Origin: Nitrosopumilales archaeon CG15_BIG_FIL_POST_REV_8_21_14_020_37_12
Lineage (GTDB): Archaea > Thermoproteota > Nitrososphaeria > Nitrososphaerales > Nitrosopumilaceae
Reading direction: 5' to 3'
Assembly: GCA_002781805.1 (NCBI GenBank)
Contig: PFFZ01000010.1
Location: forward strand, 1-14,399
DNA length: 14,399 nt
Shown here: positions 7,384 through 13,941 of the stretch, in pieces
How positions within the stretch are numbered: position 1 is the first letter of the stretch
How the letters are laid out: every line of letters starts with the position of its first letter
The notes under the pieces: generated by a model
Database searches by the model: none
Seen by the model: the letters and a program-made list of their open reading frames with translations, nothing else
What the model was told of the DNA's origin: nothing
Made by a program: the position numbers and the translations under genes

Positions 7384-8681
7384 TACAACATTCCTCCAGG
7401 TCCCAAGACTCCAGCGTAAAGCAAACCAAGTGCTATAAAGATGTTAATGAAAGCCATGCCAATCAGTTTGTACCATCCAAGACTCAACAACATATCAATT
7501 CTGATTCTTGGGAAAACTCCTCTTGGCAACAATATGAAAAATATAACACCGACTGTTTTGATTACAAACCAGACGATTCCGTTTAGGGTCTCTTGTGAGA
7601 ATAAGGGCAGTCCTGGGATTTGTACAGTTATTGGTCCTGCCTCAATGCCTTTTGTGATAATTTCTTCTGGGAATGGTGGCCAAATCATAGGGCCGTTCCA
7701 TCCACCTAAAAACAAGACAACAAACAGTGCCGCAAATGCATATAATTTAAGATAAGTTCCAAGCTGAACTAGACCGTACATCATTCCAGAAAACTCCGTC
7801 AGCCATCCTGCGACTATTTCGCTTTCAGCCTCTGGTAAGTCAAATGGAATTCTTTCAAGTTCAGCTAGTATGGTTATGAAAAATACGATTGCCCCTACTG
7901 GTAAAAATACAATCCACGGGAAAGCAGACTGGCTTGCTGCAATTTCAGAGAGATTTAGGGTTCCTGTAAGAATTACTACTCCAAGTAACGACAAGATCAA
8001 TGGAATTTCAAATGATACCATTTGGTGCAAAGCCCTAATTCCTCCGATGAACGGGAACTTGCTGTTTGCAGACCATGCAGAAAGTATTGTGATAATTGGG
8101 AAGAATCCAATAACGGCAAACACTGCCAATAATCCAACATCTACATCTGCAACTACCCAGCCAGGCGCAACAGGAATTAATGCAACAAATGCTGCTGCTG
8201 CACCGACAAAGATAACAGGTGCTGCCCAGAAGATTGGCTTGTCAGCTTTTGCAGGAATTATAATTTCCTTTGAGAGCAGTTTGAGACCGTCACCCATGAG
8301 TTGTAAGATTCCTTCAATTTTACCGCAATAGAATGGGCCAACTCTGAGCTGTAGTTTTGCCAACATCTTTCTTTCGACAAAAATTGTTCCTGCTGCAAGC
8401 AATGCCGCAAAACCAAATCCCGGAAATGCTGCAATTCTAAACAAGTCAGTCGTCATAAACGCTTTTAGGATTGGCAGCGTTCGTGATGGATCAGCCAGCC
8501 ATGTCAATGCAAGAAATGGTGTAAGTAATTCGCCATTAATTACAGGCATTTCAACATAAAAGAGAATTATTTGGACTAGCGGAACTCCGATTAATGCAAA
8601 GATCAGTAGAAACCAAAATAGATTATCTAGAATGGACTTTACAAATTCGCTAAACTTGAACTTGGGTGCTATGACTGACAT
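7383..8681 (-). CDS. nuoH: Complex I subunit H (quinone-channel membrane subunit)
   Basis: A 432-residue membrane subunit that forms the quinone channel at the junction of the two arms. The conserved core begins at about residue 90: FVERKMLAKLQLRVGP (101-116; E103 corresponds to the conserved ER motif), then GILQLMGDGLKLLSKE. The diagnostic loop ELERIPFDLPEAESEIVAGW (274-293) and the C-terminal RGVFPRIRIDMLLSLGW (387-403) are intact. The protein is about 100 residues longer than E. coli NuoH. Roughly 70 of these form an N-terminal extension with an extra hydrophobic segment (about 22-42); much of the rest is a hydrophilic insert near 330-365. The ATG follows the nuoD stop directly (TAAATG). 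No closer ATG with a ribosome site was seen, and the extension has good hydrophobic character, so I keep the long start. Confidence 0.94.
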   Translation of the reverse strand: MSVIAPKFKFSEFVKSILDNLFWFLLIFALIGVPLVQIILFYVEMPVINGELLTPFLALTWLADPSRTLPILKAFMTTDLFRIAAFPGFGFAALLAAGTIFVERKMLAKLQLRVGPFYCGKIEGILQLMGDGLKLLSKEIIIPAKADKPIFWAAPVIFVGAAAAFVALIPVAPGWVVADVDVGLLAVFAVIGFFPIITILSAWSANSKFPFIGGIRALHQMVSFEIPLILSLLGVVILTGTLNLSEIAASQSAFPWIVFLPVGAIVFFITILAELERIPFDLPEAESEIVAGWLTEFSGMMYGLVQLGTYLKLYAFAALFVVLFLGGWNGPMIWPPFPEEIITKGIEAGPITVQIPGLPLFSQETLNGIVWFVIKTVGVIFFILLPRGVFPRIRIDMLLSLGWYKLIGMAFINIFIALGLLYAGVLGPGGML

Positions 8682-9815
8682 TTATCTATCTGCCTCCACT
8701 GGCCAATAGTTCAGACTCCAATAGACAGATGGCATGTTACCCAATTTTTCTCCTTTGAGAAGGTATGGCAATGCAATCAGATTTCTAAATGAGCCAACAC
8801 TGAGTTTTACCCTGTAGGGTTCAGGTTTTTTATCAGAAACAATGTAGCAACCCAAAGAACCTCTGCCAGACTCTACACGTTTGTAGACTGAATCGTCTCC
8901 TCCCTTGGGATTTGGTTTTAGTTTAACTCTAACAGAGCCAGATTTTGGCATTTTTTCAAGGGCATGCCTAATTATTCTGCAGCTCTCCATCATGTCAAGC
9001 CATGGTACTTTGGATCTGGCGTAAGAATCGCCTTCTTTGAGAACATTGGTTTGAAAGTCTAATTCGTCATAAACGTCATAAGGTTCTTTCTTTCGTAGAT
9101 CGTAATCAACACCGCTTGCTCTAAGCACAGAACCCGTAGTACCGAGTCTAATTGCATCTTGCCTTGAAAGAATGCCGGTTTTCTCAGTTCTTGCAATCAA
9201 AATAGGATTGTCATAAAAGATTGCAGCGTACTCTTTGATGCGCTTTTCAAAATAGTTTACCTGTCGCAGACAAACATCCTCAAAATTTGGCGGCAGATCA
9301 TTTCGAACTCCACCAGGAACAAAATGCGCATGTGTTACTCTGGCACCGGACATTTTTTCCATCAAATCAATTAAAAGTTCACGATCACCTGCGGGCCACA
9401 TGAACATTGTAGAGTGTCCCAAGAAAATTCCATAGATGGCAAGCCAATACATTGTATAGATACATCGGTTTAATTCAGATGCTATGACACGTATGTATTT
9501 TGCACGTTCTGGAACTTCGATTCCAAGTAATTCTTCAACTCCCAATACATACGGATAAAGTATATTACAAGAATCATGAATGACTGGTCTTTCCAAGTGC
9601 GGGATGTTTGTAATGTAGTTTCGGTATTCAGCCATTTTTTCTTCTCCACGGTGAACATATCCTGGATCTGGATCACAGGCAACAATATAGTCACCATCAA
9701 TTTGTACAATAATTCTCATATGTCCAGAGCCGGGATGTTGCGGTCCCACGTTGAGAGTCATGATTCTCTCATCTACTTTTTGAAGTGCCAATCCGGGTGG
9801 TAGTTCTGCAGTCAT
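8682..9815 (-). CDS. nuoD: Complex I subunit D (49-kDa, quinone-site subunit)
   Basis: A 377-residue subunit that with NuoB forms the quinone reduction site. Seen: GPQHPGSGHMR (24-34), the GYVHRGEEKM segment (52-61), Y89 in YPYVLGVEELLG (the counterpart of the quinone-binding Tyr), the PGGVRNDLPPNF segment (167-178), RGSLGCYIVSD (319-328) and a standard C-terminus. The quinone-site loop differs from the bacterial and mitochondrial HPxxHG: here it reads HPGSGH and is one residue shorter before the Arg, so the second His is displaced. NuoC is a separate gene, not fused as in E. coli. The ATG lies 4 bp after the nuoC stop, with AAGGAAG in the end of nuoC as ribosome site. Confidence 0.95.
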   Translation of the reverse strand: MTAELPPGLALQKVDERIMTLNVGPQHPGSGHMRIIVQIDGDYIVACDPDPGYVHRGEEKMAEYRNYITNIPHLERPVIHDSCNILYPYVLGVEELLGIEVPERAKYIRVIASELNRCIYTMYWLAIYGIFLGHSTMFMWPAGDRELLIDLMEKMSGARVTHAHFVPGGVRNDLPPNFEDVCLRQVNYFEKRIKEYAAIFYDNPILIARTEKTGILSRQDAIRLGTTGSVLRASGVDYDLRKKEPYDVYDELDFQTNVLKEGDSYARSKVPWLDMMESCRIIRHALEKMPKSGSVRVKLKPNPKGGDDSVYKRVESGRGSLGCYIVSDKKPEPYRVKLSVGSFRNLIALPYLLKGEKLGNMPSVYWSLNYWPVEADR

Positions 9816-9819
9816 TTCT

Positions 9820-10398
9820 CTATCTTCCTTTTATTGCAAAGTCTTTTCGTAGTGGAGGTAAATCTGCCCAATCTTCAGGCAAAAGCAATCTTCTGTTGTC
9901 AGGATGACCGTTAAAGTAAACACCTAGCATTTCAAAAACTTCTCTTTCAAAAAATTCCACACTGTAGAATATATCTCTAAGAGAGGGAAGTTTTGTTCCA
10001 TCATTTCCTGGAATGGGATTCTCTTCTCGTGGAGCACGCGTTGCCAAAACAAGAACTTGTCTTGCAAGAGATGCGTCAGTGTAAGAACCTAAATGATAGA
10101 CAACTTCAATTTCTTTATCCTGGGGGTAATCTACGCCTGAAACAGACTCTGCATGATCAAAATTTAGTTCATCACGAATGAATTCTGCAACGGCATGTAC
10201 GTCTTCTTTATCAACATTAATTCTAACTCTGTCTGGTTTTACAAACGCAACTTTGGTCTTTTCGCCAAACTTTGCAACTATTTTATCTGCGATTCCTTTT
10301 TCAAATGCGGGAAGATCAACTTCTTTTGTAGCCGCTGGTTTTTTATCAGCAGATGCTTGTTTCTCTGTAGTTTCAATTGATTCTTTTTCTTCACTCAT
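9820..10398 (-). CDS. nuoC: Complex I subunit C (30-kDa)
   Basis: A 192-residue subunit of the peripheral connecting module. The first 30 or so residues are charged and of low complexity (rich in Glu, Lys, Ala and Thr) and probably disordered. The conserved domain starts near residue 32. Its C-terminal signature is clear: EREVFEMLGVYFNGHPDNRR (154-173), then LLLPEDWADLPPLRKDF (174-190), matching the family pattern FeGHPdLrRiLlPedw...PLRKDyp. The ATG overlaps the nuoB stop by one base (TAATG). The unusual N-terminal tail is the part most likely to differ between relatives. Confidence 0.93.
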   Translation of the reverse strand: MSEEKESIETTEKQASADKKPAATKEVDLPAFEKGIADKIVAKFGEKTKVAFVKPDRVRINVDKEDVHAVAEFIRDELNFDHAESVSGVDYPQDKEIEVVYHLGSYTDASLARQVLVLATRAPREENPIPGNDGTKLPSLRDIFYSVEFFEREVFEMLGVYFNGHPDNRRLLLPEDWADLPPLRKDFAIKGR

Positions 10399-10922
10399 TA
10401 TACAAACTTCCTAGCCTTCATCCTCTTGATTTTTTCTTGTAATAACATGCAGCCTTGAATTAGAGTTTCAGGTCTAGGTGGACAACCTGGAACATAGACA
10501 TCTACTGGTATGACACCATCAATTCCTGGAAGTACATTGTATGAATCAAAATACAAGCCTCCGGTAATGGCACATGCTCCCATAGCTATAACGTATTTCG
10601 GTTCTGGCATTTGATCATAAACTAAACGAAGACGCGGTGCCATCTTTCTGGTTATTGTTCCTTGTACAACAATCAAATCACATTGACGAAGTGATCCAAA
10701 TGCTTCAATGATGCCAAATCTTTCAACATCATATCGTGGGCTTGATGCAGCCCCAAATTCAACACTACAACAAGCTGTTTCAATGTGAACCGGCCAGAGG
10801 GACCAAATTCTGCCCCAGTTGATAGCATATCCCAACGGTTTATCAATTGCCTTTTCTAAAATATCACCCAGTTTTCCAACAAACACATTTGCATTTTCAG
10901 GCGTAATCAGATCTTTTAGCAA
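10398..10922 (-). CDS. nuoB: Complex I subunit B (20-kDa, cluster N2)
   Basis: A 174-residue subunit that holds the terminal [4Fe-4S] cluster N2 next to the quinone site. All four ligands are visible: the tandem C51-C52 (ETACCSVEFGAASSPRYD), C117 (AMGACAITGG) and C147 (VPGCPPRPE). The whole chain aligns with the family at normal length. The start is TTG (10920-10922), supported by AGGGGAT a few bases upstream; no in-frame ATG fits before the conserved region. A 40-bp gap separates it from nuoA, the largest in the operon, and that gap holds a possible TATA element. The stop overlaps the nuoC start. Confidence 0.95.
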   Translation of the reverse strand: MLKDLITPENANVFVGKLGDILEKAIDKPLGYAINWGRIWSLWPVHIETACCSVEFGAASSPRYDVERFGIIEAFGSLRQCDLIVVQGTITRKMAPRLRLVYDQMPEPKYVIAMGACAITGGLYFDSYNVLPGIDGVIPVDVYVPGCPPRPETLIQGCMLLQEKIKRMKARKFV

Positions 10923-10952
10923 TTCAATCCCCTAACCTTGTAATTTGTATTT

Positions 10953-10960
10953 GTATAAAT
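10953..10960 (-). promoter_or_regulatory. Possible internal TATA element before nuoB
   Basis: On the minus strand the nuoA-nuoB gap reads ATTTATAC at 10960-10953. A start site about 26 nt downstream would fall near 10930, just before the nuoB TTG and its AGGGGAT site. It could add transcription of nuoB to nuoN independent of nuoA. This is a weak call, because such A/T-rich octamers are common in this genome. Confidence 0.28.
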
Positions 10961-10962
10961 CA

Positions 10963-11337
10963 TTACCATATGTTTCGTCTCCCTGATTGATATAATGCAA
11001 ATGCCATAGCAGCAAACATAATTCCCAAGAATCCAATTATTGGAAGAGTTGCAGATTTTGGTAACTCCAGAATTGTGCTTCCCCACGCATACAAGAATAT
11101 AGCCATAACATCAAAAACGACGAACATCAGAATGTAAGCGTAATATTGCATCATAAAATGAGTTCGTCCTTCGCCGGATGGGACTTGGCCACATTCCATT
11201 GGTAGAAACTTGACAGGATTACTTTTTTTTCGGGGCGAAATCATTCTGGAAATGATCAGTGCAGGTGCCATAGCAGCTACTGCAAAGCCAAACATCAACA
11301 TCACGGTACTGTAATTGCCCGCTAATTCCCCGACCAA
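10963..11337 (-). CDS. nuoA: Complex I subunit A
   Basis: A 124-residue, three-helix membrane subunit (ND3 counterpart) and the first gene of the nuo operon. The family signature is present: PMECGQVPSGEGRTHF (46-61) matches the loop around the conserved YECG, and FVVFDVMAIFLYAW (72-85) matches the second helix. In most relatives that helix reads FDxE; here D76 is kept, but the following acid is Met78 (the E81 position of E. coli NuoA). The start is TTG (11335-11337) with no clear ribosome site. A TATA element about 29 bp upstream suggests an almost leaderless message. A later in-frame ATG (codon 13) would cut into the first helix, so TTG is preferred. Confidence 0.92.
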   Translation of the reverse strand: MVGELAGNYSTVMLMFGFAVAAMAPALIISRMISPRKKSNPVKFLPMECGQVPSGEGRTHFMMQYYAYILMFVVFDVMAIFLYAWGSTILELPKSATLPIIGFLGIMFAAMAFALYQSGRRNIW

Positions 11338-11360
11338 TTTAGCTTTTGACCCAAGTTTTT

Positions 11361-11370
11361 GTATAAAAAG
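11361..11370 (-). promoter_or_regulatory. TATA element of the nuo operon
   Basis: On the minus strand the sequence is CTTTTTATAC. Its centre is about 29 bp before the nuoA TTG, which puts the expected start of transcription within a few bases of the first codon. It is the best match in the 113-bp divergent region on this strand, and no ribosome site lies between, consistent with a leaderless transcript. Confidence 0.55.
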
Positions 11371-11420
11371 GTATGCTCGGTTTTTTTAGTCCATTTTTTG
11401 AAAATTTGTTTTTTGTAAAG

Positions 11421-11430
11421 TACTTTATAG
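11421..11430 (+). promoter_or_regulatory. TATA element of the peroxiredoxin gene
   Basis: TACTTTATAG, with the purine-rich GTAAAG just upstream as a possible BRE. Its centre is about 25 bp before the peroxiredoxin ATG, so transcription should begin at or next to the start codon, and no ribosome site is visible. It lies back to back with the nuo promoter, about 55 bp apart. Confidence 0.55.
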
Positions 11431-11450
11431 GATGACAACAAACTGCGATC

Positions 11451-11921
11451 ATGTCATTGAATATTGGAGATATCGCTCCTAATTTTGAACTTCCAGATAC
11501 CGCACTAAAAATGCGATCTTTGGATGAATTCAAAAGAAAAAAGATCGTTTTGTCATTCTTTGTTGCTGCAAGCTCTCCAGTTTGTGAAACCGAACTGTGT
11601 ACGTTCAGAGACTCTTGGGAAGAGATTTCAAACCTTGGCGCTCAAGTAATTGCAATAAGTAATGACGGTCCATTTGCAAACAAAGCATTTGCAGAAAAAA
11701 ACAACTACAACTTCCCAGTATTGGCAGACTATACCAGTAAAACAATTAAAGAATACGGGGTATTAATGCCAGACCTGCTTCACATAAAAGACTACAACGC
11801 TGCAAAACGCTCCGTGTTTGTAATTATGGAGGACGGAAAGATAGGATACAAGTGGGTATCAGACGACCCGTTAAAAGAACCAAACTATCAAGAAATTAAA
11901 GAATTCCTAAGCAGGAAATAA
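11451..11921 (+). CDS. Peroxiredoxin (AhpC/TSA-Bcp group)
   Basis: A 156-residue thiol peroxidase that reduces hydrogen and organic peroxides in the cytoplasm. It has the thioredoxin-like fold of the Bcp/PrxQ type: IGDIAPNFELPD (5-16) at the start, the active-site segment around C45, and R120 (AKRSVFVI) as the expected active-site arginine. C50, five residues after C45, fits the PrxQ resolving cysteine, so it is probably an atypical 2-Cys enzyme. The usual P-x-x-x-T-x-x-C motif reads V38-A-A-S-S42-P-V-C45 here: Pro is replaced by Val and Thr by Ser. The ATG is likely leaderless, about 25 bp after its TATA element. It is divergent from nuo and convergent, 8 bp away, with the carrier-protein gene. 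Confidence 0.9.
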   Translation: MSLNIGDIAPNFELPDTALKMRSLDEFKRKKIVLSFFVAASSPVCETELCTFRDSWEEISNLGAQVIAISNDGPFANKAFAEKNNYNFPVLADYTSKTIKEYGVLMPDLLHIKDYNAAKRSVFVIMEDGKIGYKWVSDDPLKEPNYQEIKEFLSRK

Positions 11922-11931
11922 TTTCTTTTTT
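11922..11931 (+). terminator. T-rich tract after the peroxiredoxin gene
   Basis: TTTCTTTTTT directly follows the stop codon and has no stem before it. Archaeal RNA polymerase can stop at U-rich tracts. It runs 2 bp into the 3' end of the convergent carrier-protein gene, so the two genes share almost no spacer. Confidence 0.4.
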
Positions 11932-12442
11932 ATTCTATTTCTGCAATAACGTCGCCTTTAGCGACACTGCCGCCTTGTTTAATTTTGATGGATTTAACGG
12001 AGCCGTCTTTATGAGACTTTACTGACACCTGCATCTTCATTGATTCTAATGTACATACAACATCGCCTTGCTTAACAGAATCGCCTTCAGCTACCGCAAT
12101 GGATACTACTTTTCCAGGAATCTGGCTTTTCAGAGACAGTTGCGCATTGCCAGTAGCGCCACCACCTGAATTCTTGAAAACAATCTCATCAAATCTAGAA
12201 TGCATATTGAGTGTCATTGGAACATTGTCAATTACAATGTTCATCTCATTTGTTGTATTATCAAGATATTTTACCTTATGATATTTTTGATCCAAGATGA
12301 ATTCAATTCCTCTAGAATCCATAGTGAGAATTTTTACTTGATGTTCAACGTCATTGATCTTAATCACATATGCATTATTTCCTAGACGTTCTGTAATTTC
12401 GCCCTCAAATGCTTTTTCAACGTCTTGAATTTTGTATTCCAT
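11930..12442 (-). CDS. Biotin carboxyl carrier subunit of acetyl-/propionyl-CoA carboxylase
   Basis: A 170-residue protein that carries carboxybiotin from the biotin carboxylase to the carboxyltransferase. The C-terminal biotinyl domain (about 102-170) contains ESMKMQ with K136 as the biotinylated lysine, and the mirrored lobe VKQGDVV / VAKGDVIAEIE. The first 90 residues are rich in predicted beta strand and resemble the BT-type linker domain of propionyl-CoA carboxylases (inference from pattern, not from a search). A Gly/Ala hinge lies at 93-99. The ATG follows the biotin carboxylase stop by 6 bp, across tandem stops (TGATAATAA). It is the last gene of the carboxylase operon. ESMKMQ rather than ETDKA- or EAMKM-type contexts favours an acyl-CoA carboxylase. 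Confidence 0.92.
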   Translation of the reverse strand: MEYKIQDVEKAFEGEITERLGNNAYVIKINDVEHQVKILTMDSRGIEFILDQKYHKVKYLDNTTNEMNIVIDNVPMTLNMHSRFDEIVFKNSGGGATGNAQLSLKSQIPGKVVSIAVAEGDSVKQGDVVCTLESMKMQVSVKSHKDGSVKSIKIKQGGSVAKGDVIAEIE

Positions 12443-12448
12443 TTATTA

Positions 12449-13936
12449 TCAATCCAGTTTATTTTTCCACGTGGAATTACTTTGTGTGGAATTTTGTATT
12501 CTGCTCTTAAAGTATTCAGAGTGTAAAATTGCAGCAGCAACAGCAGTTTCACTATTTTTGATTTTTTCCTCCTTTAGATCTTTTTTCAGTCGCTCAATAA
12601 TGTTAAATCTCTTTAAAAAGTCAGTTGACAGTTGACCATTTTTGTACTCATCAGTTTCAAGAATTGTTTTGTAAAGTGGAATTGATGTCTCTACACCTTG
12701 AATGTAAAAGTCATTTAATGCATTAAGCATTCGTGTTCTTGACTCTTCAAATGTTTGCCCCCACGTACAGAGTTTTGCCATGAGTGAGTCATAAAATGGA
12801 GAAACCGTGCATCCTGGATAGAGATAAGTATCACATCTAACATTTGGTCCTGCTGGAATTGTTACGTCTGGAACTGGGCCTGTGGATGGTGCAAAGTCCA
12901 GAAACGTATCTTCTGCATTAATTCTACATTCAATTGCATAACCATTCATTTTAAGATCTTTTTGTTTGAATGGCAAAGGCTCTCCATTTGCAATATCTAG
13001 TTGTAGTTTTACAAAGTCTAACCCAGATACCATTTCAGATATAGGATGTTCTACTTGCAATCTTGCATTGATTTCTATAAAATAAAATTCGCCATCATCA
13101 GATCGCAAAAACTCAGCTGTACCCAAGTTAGTGTAATCAACTGCCTCTGCTGCCTTGACAACTAATTCGCCTATTCTGTCCCTAGTTTTTTGATCAACTA
13201 CAGGAGATGGAGTTTGCTCAATAAGTTTTTGATTACGTCTTTGAATAGAACATTCTCGTTCAAAAAGATGAACCGCATTACCATGTTTGTCTCTACACAT
13301 CTGATATTCAATGTGCCTAGTTTTTTCAAGGAATTTTTCAACAATGATTGCCGATTTGCCTACAGCGGAAATTGACTCGCTTGTAACAGTTTCAAAGCCT
13401 TCACGCAGTTCTTTATCATTTGTTACTAACCTAATTCCACGACCACCACCACCATAAACTGATTTGAGTAAAACGGGATAACCAATTTTATTTGCAATGT
13501 TTAATGCTTCTTCAACATCTTTTACAAGGCCAGGACTGCCGGGAACAGTTGGGACTTGGGCTTTTAGCATTGCAGATTTGCATCGCATTTTATCTCCACA
13601 AAGATTCATTGAATCTGCAGTAGGGCCAATAAAATTAATCTTATTTTTCTCACACAGTCTTGCAAAGTCATCGTTTTCAGAAAGGAAACCATATCCTGGA
13701 TGCACAGCATCAGCGCCAGAAGATAACATTACATCAAGAATTTTTTCTTGGTTTAGGTATGATTTTGCAGGCGCTGCTTCACCAATATGATATGCTTCTG
13801 TTGCTTTTTTTACATGCATTGAATTATAATCTTCATCTGAATAAACTGCAACAGTTTTGATTCCTAGTCTTTGACATGTTCTAATAACACGTAGTGCGAT
13901 TTCCCCTCTGTTTGCAATAAGTACTTTTTCTATCAT
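12449..13936 (-). CDS. accC: Biotin carboxylase subunit of acetyl-/propionyl-CoA carboxylase
   Basis: A 495-residue ATP-dependent enzyme that carboxylates the biotin on the carrier protein using bicarbonate. Numbering is from the chosen ATG. Seen: IEKVLIANRGEIALR (2-16), HPGYGFLSEN (79-88), the ATP-grasp glycine loop YGGGGRG (161-167) with K158 just before, ERECSIQRRNQK (226-237), EINARLQVEH (288-297) with catalytic Glu, Asn and Arg, and AIECRINAED (334-343). QRRNQK, with Asn where E. coli AccC has His, is also seen in propionyl-CoA carboxylase alpha chains. About 45 Lys/Ser-rich residues extend past the usual C-terminus. I chose the ATG because GTGAT lies just before it as a ribosome site and the family starts there. 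An in-frame GTG at 13943-13945 (498 residues) overlaps the upstream stop by 4 bp and is the alternative. Confidence 0.94.
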   Translation of the reverse strand: MIEKVLIANRGEIALRVIRTCQRLGIKTVAVYSDEDYNSMHVKKATEAYHIGEAAPAKSYLNQEKILDVMLSSGADAVHPGYGFLSENDDFARLCEKNKINFIGPTADSMNLCGDKMRCKSAMLKAQVPTVPGSPGLVKDVEEALNIANKIGYPVLLKSVYGGGGRGIRLVTNDKELREGFETVTSESISAVGKSAIIVEKFLEKTRHIEYQMCRDKHGNAVHLFERECSIQRRNQKLIEQTPSPVVDQKTRDRIGELVVKAAEAVDYTNLGTAEFLRSDDGEFYFIEINARLQVEHPISEMVSGLDFVKLQLDIANGEPLPFKQKDLKMNGYAIECRINAEDTFLDFAPSTGPVPDVTIPAGPNVRCDTYLYPGCTVSPFYDSLMAKLCTWGQTFEESRTRMLNALNDFYIQGVETSIPLYKTILETDEYKNGQLSTDFLKRFNIIERLKKDLKEEKIKNSETAVAAAILHSEYFKSRIQNSTQSNSTWKNKLD

Positions 13937-13941
13937 CTTAA

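Noticed and set aside
7870..8331. Open frame of 153 codons on the plus strand
   Set aside because: It is wholly opposite the conserved core of nuoH; its Thr/Ala/Asn-rich composition is what the complement of membrane-helix codons gives.
11339..11533. 64-codon frame on the minus strand across the divergent promoter region
   Set aside because: It covers both TATA elements and the start of the peroxiredoxin gene, and the protein has no family features.
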